Positions 14,001-26,600 of a stretch of 64,000 nucleotides of DNA are shown piece by piece. The stretch is taken from positions 21,603,532 through 21,667,531 of the forward strand of contig OY744612.1 in the NCBI GenBank assembly GCA_963556255.1, in the 5' to 3' direction. Made by a program: the position numbers and the translations under genes. This DNA is from Allolobophora icterica. Its lineage: Eukaryota > Annelida > Clitellata > Crassiclitellata > Lumbricidae. Under the pieces are notes generated by a model. It did no database searches. It was not told where the DNA came from and saw only the letters and a list, made by a program, of their open reading frames with translations. The first letter of the stretch is position 1. Each line of letters begins with the position of its first letter.

Positions 14001-17000
14001 TAGGGGTAGGCCACTCAACAACATCCTGTATCTTAGACGGGTCCATCGACACTCCTTCTGGTGTAATGATGTGTCCTAGAAAATTAACTGCTCTGCGCAT
14101 CAGACGGCATTTGCTCGGCTTAAGCTTTAGATTAGCCTCTCTCAGTCGCTGAAACACCTGCTTCAATCGGTCTAGATGCTGTTCTATAGTGCTTCCAAAA
14201 ATTATCACATCGTCCAGATAAACTAGGCAAATCTCAAAGTTTAAACCGGAGAGGACGATATCCATCAGCCTCTGAAAAGTGCTCGGCGCATTACAGAGCC
14301 CGAACGGCATCACATTCCATCGAAAGATACCCCGTCGCGTAACGAAGGCTGTCTTGTCCGCATCTTTCCGGTCCAAGGCCACCTGGTGATAGCCGCTCCG
14401 TAAATCCAGGGTGCTGAACCACCCACCACCAGCAAGTGCGTCTAAACATTCATCAATCCGTGGAAGCGGATACGAGTCCTTCTTAGTCCTATCATTCAAC
14501 TGTCTATAATCAATACAGAATCTCAAAGTGCCATCTTTCTTACGGGCCAACACTACATTGGACGCCCATTCACTAACAGCAGGTTCAATGGTCCCAGCAG
14601 CCAACATACTATCCAGATGCTCATCTACTGCAGTCCTATACGGCAATGGCTGTCGCCTTAAAGGCTGTCTTACCGGTCGTGCATCACCGGTGTCTATCTT
14701 ATGTGTGGTCACGGTCGTTCTACCAAGATCTCCTTCCGTTGCAGAAAATATATCCTTATATTCTGCCAACAAGTTTCGCAGATGTATTCGATCATCCGGC
14801 CTCACCTCTTCCGGAAGATCTTCTAGCAAAAAGTCAAGTGAAAAATCACCCTCAACCCGACCTCTGCCTTCCTTGCTAACACTGCTGCATTCAACCTCTA
14901 CTGGGTGTAAGCCTCCTAGCAGTTGGTCCCTACTTAGCTTAACCGGGTCTTCACTAAGGTTTACCACCCTTACCTGAGTTGTATCCACACGATCTCCTAC
15001 TACTACTCGGGCTAAGTGAACACCAGGCTGGACCTCTACGGCCTCAGTCATCCATGCAGGCGCTTTAGTAGCTAAGTCCCCATACTGTGTCTTAACTACC
15101 ACATCCTGCTGGCACTTAGGGGATATCACAACCTCCTCAGCGACGATCACGCGCCGGCACCACATGGACCCATTGCCCCTTACAAGAGCAACACGTCGAC
15201 GGCCAATAAACAAGGCCCCCATACCAAAACCCAAGCGACATCGGTGCTCCCTTAGCCAATCCATACCTAACATAGGTTCAGCAATCTGATCCGAGACCAG
15301 AAAACCCGTGTGAATTTCAAAACCCGTCCGAATTTTAATCGGGATGTTTACTTCTCCAAGGACCCGTATATTAGACCCATTAGCAGCCATCAAAAAGCGA
15401 TTACAAGGACGTAAGTCTAACCCTTCAACAGTAGAAAGCGGTACCAGGCTTACTTCTGATCCAGTGTCGATCAGGCAGGTCTGCGGTCGTCCGTTGACTA
15501 TACCTCGTATGTAGATGGCGTTGTTGGTTGCGCGGTTCGGAAGCCTTGACCGCGCCGTGTGGTTAGTGACAACTTCCTCCGTTGCATCGGTCGGTTCCAT
15601 ACCGACCGTTGCCGTTGCTGGCTGACGATTGAAGGGCCGGCGGCCTTGCCGGCAGTTGCGAGCGAAGTGACCGGGTCGGCCACAGTTGAAGCAGGCCGCC
15701 GTCCGCCGTGAAAGTCCTTGGTTGCCTTCCGAGGGCCGAGCATCTGGCCCGGTTGCATTGGTCGTCGCAGCTGGGCCCCGCAGTTCTCGGAGTTGTCGTT
15801 CAATGTTACTCTCCAGCTCTCGTTGCCATCTTCGTTGCTCCTCGCGTTGCTCAGCGAGAAAGCGGTCTATCCGTGACTGGATCTGAGCGTCGAGGTCGGC
15901 TTCTTGCGTTCCTCTCACTCTGTTCGGCTGCCTTCTCCGATCGTCTGTATCCGTCGTCTGCCGGTAGGCCTCGAGACGAAGCGCCGTCCGGTAGGCCTCG
16001 TCCAAACTTTTTGGCTCTCGTTCGCGAACCTTGAGTGAAAGTTCGCGGTCCCGCATGGCTTCCAAGAAAGAGTCCCTGGCGATGATCTGCGTAGTCTCAT
16101 TAGATGGAACCGGATACGCGAGGACCACAAGTCGCCGAATATCATGAAGAAGATCGCTAAGACTCTCACCGGCTCGCTGACGTCGATAGTAGAGCTGCGC
16201 ACGAAACATCTCGGCCTGGCCTTCCATGCCATACCGTTGTCTCAGACGTCCGACCAATTCTTCATATGTTACATCCTGTCGAGCGCCGAAGTCCCATAAC
16301 AACTGAGTCGCAGTTTTCTCCAATGCACATCGGAGGAAGTCGATCTTATCCGAGGCCGTCCATCGGTTATGTGTTGCACACACCTCGAATTGCGCCAGGA
16401 ACGACTCCAATGATCCGGTTCCGTCGAACTTCCCTGGTTTCATCTGCATCGGTCTCGTCTTCAGAAGGCCCCCGATGCCTTCCAGCAATTTCTGTGGCGA
16501 CATTGTTTCTTCTGGTCTTTCTCGTCCGCTCAGTTCATCGGGCCTCAGGTCACCATCGTCAATGACCTCGAAAGGACTCCTTTCTGGCGAGGCCTCCGTC
16601 GTTTGCCGTCTTCTCACGGGAGTTGAAGTGCCCGAGACCGGATTCTCGATGCCCCGCGGTCTTCGTCTTATGATCACCTCTTCGTCTTCCATCGCTGTCG
16701 ATCAAAACTCGTCGTCTCAATACCACACTTCTGGTGCCAGTGTGGCGGATTTCAATCTCCTTCTCGCCGGGGTATATCTCTCTATATACCGTATACTCCC
16801 AAGGCCAGCCGAGTGGTTAAGAAGGCCCTGGACGTGTACGCGTAGATAAGGCCTCCGATGTCGTCGAAGGACTTACGAGTTTCCTTACAACCGATCGACT
16901 CAACAAATGACAAGACGAATGACGATTGAAGACTTGTATTATAAGATCCAAATGATCACGAAATTCACAATAATTCGGTATTTCCAGAGAATCACAAAAC

Positions 17001-17647
17001 CATAACACTTCTCGTGTGAAACAAACAATCTTTTCGTGTACAGAATTATTGGCAGTAATTACATCGATGCCTCACAAAGAGAACGTCTCACCCTGCGCTA
17101 TCGAGAACCCCTTCTTTCTTCTCGAAATCCCCAGCATCCGACAAGGGCTTCGCCACTATAGTCCCCGGCAGTCTTCTCTCTCGATTCAAAGCACGAGGCC
17201 CCTTTTATATGGTTTCCGAGGCCTCACTGAGGCACTGGGCCTCACTGGGGCATCAGTCCCCGGGCACTGGGCCTTCCCGCGCATCAGTCCCCGGGCACTG
17301 GGCCTTCCCGCGCATCAGTCCCCGGGCACTGGGCCTCACTGGGGCATCAAACTGGGCCTCACAAGGCCTCACAGCACCCATTGACCTTCCCTGAGGTCCA
17401 CAGCACCCAACCAACCTTACCACAACTTCTATAGCGCCCAATAATGAAAGTCGCTCCATCCTGGTCCGTTACATTACGTTGTAGTTTCTTTAGCATTTGA
17501 GCAGAAATGCTTAATTTGACAAATTGAACCACTGATGACATCATATTTAAATGTATATAATACAAGAATATGTCTAAACAGGTTGGGCAATTTTAGGTTT
17601 GTTTACCACTGTTGCGTCTGTGTCAGCTTAATGCATGAATAAACGAA

Positions 17648-17684
<37 letters not shown>

Positions 17685-20600
17685 CTGCTATGCTTGAATT
17701 CAAAAGCATGTTCAACAGTTGATGAAATATTTTCATTTTTGATCGTCAGTGCTTAAAGGGTCCATCGGACCCCTTTTTGCTCCTATGCCCGATTCAGGGT
17801 TTCTGATGATGTATGGTTTGAGGGTGTACTTACCATTTAACAGCTGTAAGTTGCGTGTTAAAAGAACAGCGTGCAGAATCTTATACTGTAGTTCGTAAAT
17901 CGAGTAAGTGTCGCGATTGAGGGTCGTCTGTCGTGTGTTTGTTGTGTGGTGATGTCGACCCTCCTCTCGCTTGTTCTTTTACTTGCACTTTTAATCAAAG
18001 CTGCCTAACTTTTCTAAAGAAGACTCGCGACGAACTTTGTTTGATTAATAAAAGAATTTAATTAAGAAACAAGTATATACAATAACTTTACGGAAACTTC
18101 CATGTAGCATTAACGTGTTTAGATCTTAATTTGGACTATCTCAAATACCGCCTCCCAAAGCCTAACTACAGATCGTTCTTCCCGTCAGTCTCTGAATCTG
18201 ACGGACTTTACCCCGTCGCCGTCGTGTTCGTTTCCGTTCGATGTTGATCTCTCGACCGCCGTCCACACGTCGCGCAAGCCAGTAGTAGAAGTCCCGTACT
18301 CTCTTTTCCCTTCCCTTAAGTAGGTACTTCGCAGCGTCCAGCCTTCCGCCCTCCCCATCTCATGTTAACCTCCGCTCGTGTCAGGTTGCTCCCTCGGGTC
18401 GCTGGTCGTCGCTCGCCTGCAGCGCTGTTCACCGTCGGTAACTTGCACCCCCCGGCCTTTCCCCCGTCTCTTGTCGCTTCGCTCGACAGGACCGTGCAGG
18501 TGCGGTTACGCCCCGTCTCGGGTTCGCCTGCTGCCAGAGCGGTGTCTTGTTACACCTTAGCCGAGTGGTGTCCTATTACACCTCGGCCTCGCTGCCTTCG
18601 TCGTTGTTCAAGTGGGGACTGGCTTTCGTCCGTCCTCGCTCCACCTCGGCCGCCGACGACGACTACAACATGATGATGAAGTCCTTTCGTCGTTGTCGTC
18701 GACTTCCTCACGCGACAGTAAGGTTTCTGAATTAAAAATGTTCGTAGTAATAATAATAATAATAATAATCATACATACGGTGAGGCCGAAGACCGCTAGT
18801 GTTAATATACCACGACCCATTTAAGTTAGCCCTTCCAAGATTGAATGTTGGCACTAAATTCATAAAAATAATTAGAGTGCAGTTTCAGTACAGATGGGAG
18901 AAAACGAATTGCATTGCTTTAATATTCTTGTTTCAGATTACGCTGAGCGAATATCGAGACATTTTGACATCCATTACAAGTGTATTTTATGTGCGACGTC
19001 ATGGATTTATCAACAGACCTACGTATAAAGTTGTTGGTATATGGGTACTCGTAGCCCTGGCAAATTTTGCATGTGGTTTTTCCTCCACGTTCTACCTTTC
19101 TACACACTTCCAAAGTCCAATCGGAATCGCTGGAGTTGTGCCTTTCGTAGTTGGAATTGTTGTATCCGTCGTCTGTATTGTGCGCAAATTAAAGGTAAGT
19201 TTCTGTTCATTGTTGACACGCAGGCATGTGTATACTGCATAGCCTAAGATGTAGTTTAATTTTGGCTAAACACTCTTTGTAAAACGATTTCATAAGTATT
19301 TATGTATGTAAGCATCGTAACGCGGCCATGCCGCTACAAGGGCGATGTATACAGACACCACCTACAGCCTAACATAACATCCGGTCCTATTCATCGGAAG
19401 GATAAATCTTAGAGAAGAGATGACGCTTGAGCCAGGACTTGACTGCCTCTACTGATGGTGCAGAACTCACCTCGGGTGGAAGGCCGTTCCAGTGCGACGG
19501 AGAAGGCCGGTCCCCGAACCTTGTCTTCGTCCGAGCAACGAACAGGTCCCCTCGCTCCCCCTCAGACGAAGACCCGCAGCACACTTGTATGCATGCATTT
19601 GTGTATGCTTGTATGTATGCATGTGTGTATGCTTGCATACCACACTTCGTGTCTTCTGAACCCTTGACAAATCTGATTATGAGACTGCAGCGGGGCTCGG
19701 CCCTAGAGCCTAAGGGGCCATCCATATATTACGTACACAAAAATCCGGGAAAATTGAACCCCTCCCCCCTGTTCGCAAGCGTACTTTCTTCCACCCCCTG
19801 CGTACGTACGCTTGACGCACACCCTCCTCCCCGAAGACCAGCTGCAGAAAGTGTCTCGACAGCTCCAGGCAACGACTCTATGCACTTTAGGCCAGATTAT
19901 TGAAGGGCCAATATAGACAAATTATAGGTGTCTCGTTCACAGCACCGAATAACTGCACATGGCTTTTATCTAATGTAATAAAATGCCATCGGACGACTAT
20001 AGGACAATACAGAGTTATAAATAGGCTAATGTGGACGTCATAATATCTATCTATCTTTCTAATTTGTTACAATGAACGCTTTAGAACTGCTTAAGAAAGT
20101 CACGACGTTTAAGGTAGATCTTGTTTGAATAATAGTAAAGAATTTGTTCATACAAATGTAAGAGCAGTTTCTATTGTTCGTGATGGACCATCAGAATCGA
20201 GCTCCTTACCTAATCATCTAATTCACCTGATTACTCTGCCTCAGTTTGCGTACATTAAAAGCGTTTAAATTTGATTGATATAAATAATTATTGTTATGGA
20301 ATTAGAAATTTGCTTCTTTAAAGATACCTGTAGAAATTGAAATTGACATGCATGGAAAATATGTAATCACACGTTTACCTATACCTATACGAATGTTGTC
20401 ACCGTCCATGCATGATGCAACCTAGACAACCTGTGCAACACAAGTAATAGAAGCACTGTGATTGTTTTTAAACTGAGCATTTCCAAACAGCGGGATCAAT
20501 TTGGTTCCTTCGAGGTTCTCCATTTGACACCCGCTGTTAGACTTATGCGATTGCTCGTGTTGTCTAACTATTTGGCGATCGTTTCGTTTAGTTCAGTTCA

Positions 20601-23600
20601 GAAATTATGCACCTGGACAAACTTGTCAATTCCAGGTCAATGTTCAAGATTTCTAATATCAGTTAGGCCAGTATAGGAAGCGCTTGAAGAGATTCTTACA
20701 CAGCACATTACAGCGTCCTGATACTGTACACGTCCATACATACGACACCAATATTTCTGTCTATGCATATGAAGATGAGTGAACAGTGAACTGGTTTCAT
20801 GTTCTACAAGGAATCGTCCAGAACATCAAAGGCAGTAGAAGTTGGCAACAGAATCGCTCGCTCACGGAACCTGGTGGTTGCTGTAAAAGAAAACAGCCGC
20901 GAGCGTTATAGGATGACCGTATCCTTTTGGGATGTTTTAGGCTTCTCTACAATTGTTATCAAATTATCATGAATTAATGGGCTAGATTCGTTGTCATTGT
21001 CATCATCAACTCCTCTGCCTCCCCTAGCGCATCTGTACGTCCTTGCTCTAGTATCTGCGGCAACCGGACTAGGATCTCCACTCGACATCTCTGGACAACC
21101 CCTATGACCTGACGCAGCGCTCATGAATAAGCTGGTGACCTGCGCTTAGCTTTCGAGTAGCGCTATAGAAATATGGAGTTTACAATTACAATTACGATCA
21201 GATCACAATATATACATTTCATATTCTAGAAAGTTTCATTATCGGCTAATAGCGTATACGGAAGCTAGTGCCATCAAGTAAAAATGAGGAACTTGCAAAT
21301 CGCTCATGTATCTAGCGAGAAGTTGTATGTTGGAACTCGGATGACCTTGCCTTAGGAACATGTCTGGTATGTATCTAACTTCTATAGCGAAGTCTTCTTG
21401 AAATAGTTAAGGGTAAGCAACCAACAATTCCTACTGGCCACAGAACCAGTTACAAAGTATGTGAATTGGCTCAAAGAGTGTCAGCTCTAAAAGCAGATAG
21501 AATATCAAGCTAGAGAAAGAAGGTTATCATTGTATGACAGTATGATGTGGATTATTGAATTTTCAATTACTTTACTAACTGCGATTTATATCAACACCAC
21601 CATGTTGTAAGTCTAATCTTAACTGAATGTCATTGGCCTATGAGAATTCGACCTGATATCTTCAAAGAGACAATTAGCTTAATTTCGATTTAACTTGAAG
21701 CGACCATCGACTTATGCCTTTCACGATACGATGACGGCGCTTTAGAAGTCATTAGGTTAGATAAGCAATCAGTCGAAATTTATATAGCGCCCCTTCAACT
21801 CAGAGGCGCTCGTTAACATTACTTGTGTATGGCGTCTCGTATGAGCCTCTCGATTAATGTTACAAATTTACATTTCGCGCTGTGCTTAAGTAAAATTGCA
21901 CACTCAGCATATCTTAAATAGCATGCACTTTAAAAGAGAACAGACAATATAGAGTCCTTACAGTGTTTTCTATCAGTTGATCTTTTACTATTACGATTGG
22001 AAGCCCTGTCATGTAAGTAACTGACAAATTATGTCTGTGTATCTTTAATGCGCTGCACAGTTTCAGGTTTACATCAATTGAATTAACAATTTCCTTATAA
22101 AAATGTAGAAACAAACAGAATATGCTTGATTCGTATCCACACGACAATTTTCTTTCTCTAACGACACCATGCAGCTTCTTTCCTCGTTTCCTTGAAATCC
22201 TAACTTAAAATCCAAGTTATGGTATATTGTACTTTTTCATAAATTATTCACGATCTATTCCCTAAACTTTCTTCCAGGCCCGCATTAAGGCGGGTGCTAA
22301 GTGTGCTGCAACACACGGGCCCGCAGTTTTGATTTATTGTACTTGTAATATTATTGGGCCCCGCGCTGATGGCTACATAGACACTTACAGCACCCGGGCC
22401 CGCACTACCCTAAATGCGGCTCTGTTCTTCCTCAAAGCTCAATATTACGTTTTATTGAATCAATCGAGTGAAATTCCTAATAGGCCTAAAATGCTAACTG
22501 GTAATACAAACCTCTATAGCGCAGTGTCGCGGTCTACGCGGGTGCATGCATCAAGGGAAGAAAACCGACGCGTCAACAAGCTTGTTTACAACGCACGGAA
22601 AATTCTGCAGCAAGCTGTCAACATTAATTCGGTGCATGCAACAAGGATATACGTGTTCAGTAGGACTTTCCAGGGAAAAGTACAGTGACGTCACAGAACG
22701 TTCTGGAATCCGGGAGAACTCTATATAAGATAGACCTGATGTACATTGGGGGCCTTTTGACGAAGATTTGTAAACGTTGAAACATTGATCGTATGACGTT
22801 CAATCGAGACCAGCCAACCTGTGTGCTGTCTACGATTGTGATATTTGGTAGACGAGTTGACTTACTTTACACTTAATCGACTTTATTTTTAATTAAAGAT
22901 CTTTTAATAGTTCCTTCGTTGGTTCGTCGTTGCGATCGAAGGAGTCGACCGCGACATTATTGGTGTCAGAAGTGGGATCATCGGTGTTGGATCCGGTGAA
23001 GAAGACGCGAGCCGACGGAGGAAGGAGTCAACCCGGAGGATCAAGAGACGGTCTGTTCCAGACAGCGAGCGGATCGAGACACCTTTCTACCGTGGGAGAC
23101 GGGTGAATCGGCATACGACAGTCGGACGGACGAAGTGCGTCGTTCGGCTGAGACAGCAGAAGACAGCAGTCAACATACGGGTAAGATCCTAGGTGTTGTC
23201 GTGGCTGAGAAGGAGAAAAGAGAGTGGAGTTGCAGCCGAGTGGGAGGCAGCCATTATTTCTCTTTTAATATCTGCTGATTATTTCTTTGAAATTTGATCC
23301 ATTGTTGTGATCGAGGCCAGACTTGCGTGAGCTTGTATAGTTTTTGCGTACTTGGCGAGTGTACTTCTTTGGATACTGCATAGTTGCACTTTGGGTTGTG
23401 GAATTTTCCTTTTGTGTGGCGGGTTTGCCGCGTGGTGTCTGTTTTTTTTTGTTGATTGTTGTTGACTGATTGTTTGTAAAAATGGAAGCGTTGACAACAG
23501 AGATGCAAGCGAATATTCGCAAAATGTCGTCTGAGCGCCTTAGGGTGTATCTTATGAAGGCAGGAAGGGACGATGATGATGTTATGTCATGGGATCGAAA

Positions 23601-26600
23601 TCAATTAATGGAAGAATGGGCCATGGAGATTGGAAAAGAGGAAGAGGAATTTAAGGGTAGTCCAATATCTCCAACAGGAGTGGATTACGAGCTGCAGAAG
23701 CGCCGTCTGGAGTTCGAAATCCGTAAATATGAAGAACAGAAGGAGAAGGAAGAAAGAGAAAGGGAGGAACGGAAGGAGAAGGAAGAAAGGGAGGAAAAGA
23801 GGAGAGATGAAGAAAAGAAAGAACAAAGGGAGAAGGAAGAAAGAGAAAGGGAGGAACGGAAGGAGAAGGAAGAAAGGGAGGAAAAGAGGAGAGATGAAGA
23901 AAAGAAAGAACAAAGGGAGAAGGAAGAAAGAGAAAGGGAGGAACGGAAGGAGAAGGAAGAAAGGGAGGAAAAGAGGAGGGAGGAAGAAAAGAAGGAACGG
24001 AAAGAGAAAGAAGAAAGAGAAAAGAAGGAACGGAAAGAGAAAGAAGAAAGGGAGAGGAAGGAAAAGCAGGAAGAACGAAATGTTAGAGATTCTTTAGCAA
24101 GTCGTACTAAGCGTTATAGTGATGCCCTTAAGAATATTCTTTGGAAATTTCCTTCCGACCCTATAGAAATTCCAGGTTTCTTTGATCACTTGGATGGTTT
24201 GTTTAATGTGTATGAGGTGGATGAAGATGTTAGAGCAAAATTATTGCTAGCCATTTTAAGTGAAAGAGCTAAGGCATTAACCATGCGCCTTACTGAGGCA
24301 CAGCTCCATGACTACAAATTCCTGAAGGAGTTTTTGCTAAGGGAGTTTAAGATAAGCCCTTCAAATCTTAGAGCCCGATTTTGGTCGTTGCACAAAGCAT
24401 CGGACGAATCATTTACGATCTATTCATCCAAATTGCGTGTGGCTCTTATGTATTATTTGAAAAGTAGAAAGATAACTGATGAGTTTGATAAACTTGTAAG
24501 TTTATTGGTTGCGGATCGGCTTAAGGAGTCCTTGTCGAAGGCTTGTTTAGATTATATCTTGGCCCAAGAAAAAGAGGAGTGGTTGAGCTGTGAAGACATA
24601 GCTAATGCGGCTGACATTTATGTAGCGTCGCATGATGGTGGGAATGACTTAGTATGCCGTAGTCATCCGACACCGAAGTATAACAATTGGACGAGAGGTC
24701 AACCACATGTTCAAGTCAATAACCAGACAGCTCAACCCAAGTCTCCCAAACCGGAATTAAGGGGTGAAGCCAAGATAGGTGCGAGGGTGTCTCAGGAGGA
24801 GGCCAAGGTAAAGGGTCTCTGTTTCCTATGTCATCAGAAGGGTCATAGGGCAAGGGAGTGCCAGACCAAACCAAGTTCTAAAAAGGTGAGTACTTGTATA
24901 TTTGGGAACCCAACTGAAGAAGTGATCGACTTAGTTGTTGAGAAGGTCAACGTGTTGCATGAGATACCTGAACAGGTAAAGCAAGGGAATTTATTGGATA
25001 ATTCTAAACCAATAGGGTTGGAAACTGCTGTAAGGGTATACGAGAATAGTATTGATGGATTACACGAGAGGTCGTATATCAATGTACAGATTGAAGATCT
25101 CCCTTCTCAGCCAGCATTATCTGATTCAGGAGCAGAAATTTGTTGTATTGATAAGAAATTAATTGAGTCACTAAACTTACCCGTGATTAAACGGATTAAT
25201 ATAATTGGTTTTCAGGGAGAAGGATGTAAGGCAGATGTAGTATACCTACAAATGAAATTAGCTAATTCAATGGAAGGAACGACAAACATTGCGCCATCTT
25301 TGTGCGTCATGTTCGCTGCAGTCCCTGAACTAAATGAACGGGTTATTTTGACACCCCATGTTGTGGACCTATTAAGGGATAGTTCGCAATAGGTAGTGAT
25401 GGTAGCTGGCGTAGATCGATGTGTACAAATAAATAAAGGGGCAGAAGAAGATAACTTAGAAGTTAATATCGAGAAAAGTAACAGCAACGAATCCTTGCCG
25501 TCAGAAGTGAATGAATATTCTCAGGAGCAACTAGTTGATGATTGAGATAATTTTCTTGATGTTGAGTCAACAGAGTTCAAGTCTGATGAGGGAGTAGCGA
25601 ATAATGATACTTTATTGCGTGAGCAACAGAATTGTCACAATCTTATATCTTGCTGGCAACAAGCGAGACAGAATAAAAATAATTTCTTTATAGATAATAA
25701 CCTCCTGTACCACAAAGGGGAAATTATGGGACATAAGGTTAATCAATTATGTTTACCGGAAGATAGAATCGAGGTTGTCTTGCGAGTAGCACACGATGCC
25801 CCATGTGCTGGGCACATGGCTTTTAAGGCAACGAGAGCCAGGATCAAATTAAACTTTTGGTTTCCAAGAATGGATGAGAGGATTCGCGAATATTGTGCGT
25901 CTTGTAAAATTTGTCAACTAAGAACTCCAGTTAAAGTGGCAGATCGAGTCCCGATCACTCCTATTCCGAGGGCGGATGAACTCTGTTTTAACCATCTAAA
26001 TATGGATTGTATTGGCCCTATGGTAGTGACTGGAGAATCCAACAAATCGAAACCCCAGTACAATTATGCTCTGGTTCTGGTGGATAAATTTTCTCGTTGG
26101 CCGATGGCGTATCCTCTTAGATCGCTGAATGCAAAGGGAGTTTGTGAAGCGCTGTTGCAAGTTTTTACAACTTTTTCTATTCCAAGGATCATCAGTTCTG
26201 ATTGTGGTACCAACTTTACCAGTCGTTTGACGAAAGAATTCTTGCGGCGAATGGGTTGTAGTCCCAGATTTAATACCCCTGGACATCCTGAGGCAGCTGG
26301 ATTGGTTGAAAGATGCAACCAAAGCTTGAAAACCATGATCTTTAAGCTTGCTCAATCTGATCCTCGTGGATGGCACCAATTGTTACCGTTTGTTCTGTGG
26401 AGCCTTAGAGAAAAACCTTCAGGCACGACTCATATTTCGCCATTCACTATGGTTTATGGAACTCTTCCTCGGGGTCCACTTAGTGTGTTGAAGGAATCGT
26501 GGGCTGGCGAACGAAAAGTACCTCTTAACTTAGGTAAATCACCCGAAGAGTATCTCCAATCACTGAAGGAAAACCTCGAATTCGCGAAAGTTTATGCAGA

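Larger units (their letters stand above)
8785..17473 (-). mobile_element. Full-length Ty3/gypsy LTR retrotransposon with extra ORFs, inserted in gene 2 intron 3
   Basis: Bounded by two direct 733-bp LTRs (TG...CA) and flanked by the target duplication TTAC (8781-8784 and 17474-17477). Coding is on the minus strand: gag-pol (16692-11944), a ZCCHC24-like ORF (11771-11034), an acidic ORF (10907-10578), then 1 kb of non-coding repeats. The primer-binding site is next to the upstream LTR. The two LTRs differ at a single position that I found (9345 versus 17301), so the insertion is recent. The pol order is protease, RT, RNase H, integrase, as normal for Ty3/gypsy. It lies antisense to the host gene, so it is compatible with splicing across it. 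Confidence 0.93.

Noticed and set aside
12082..16849. Several plus-strand ORFs of 60-150 codons
   Set aside because: They are shadows of the minus-strand gag-pol frame of the Ty3/gypsy element.
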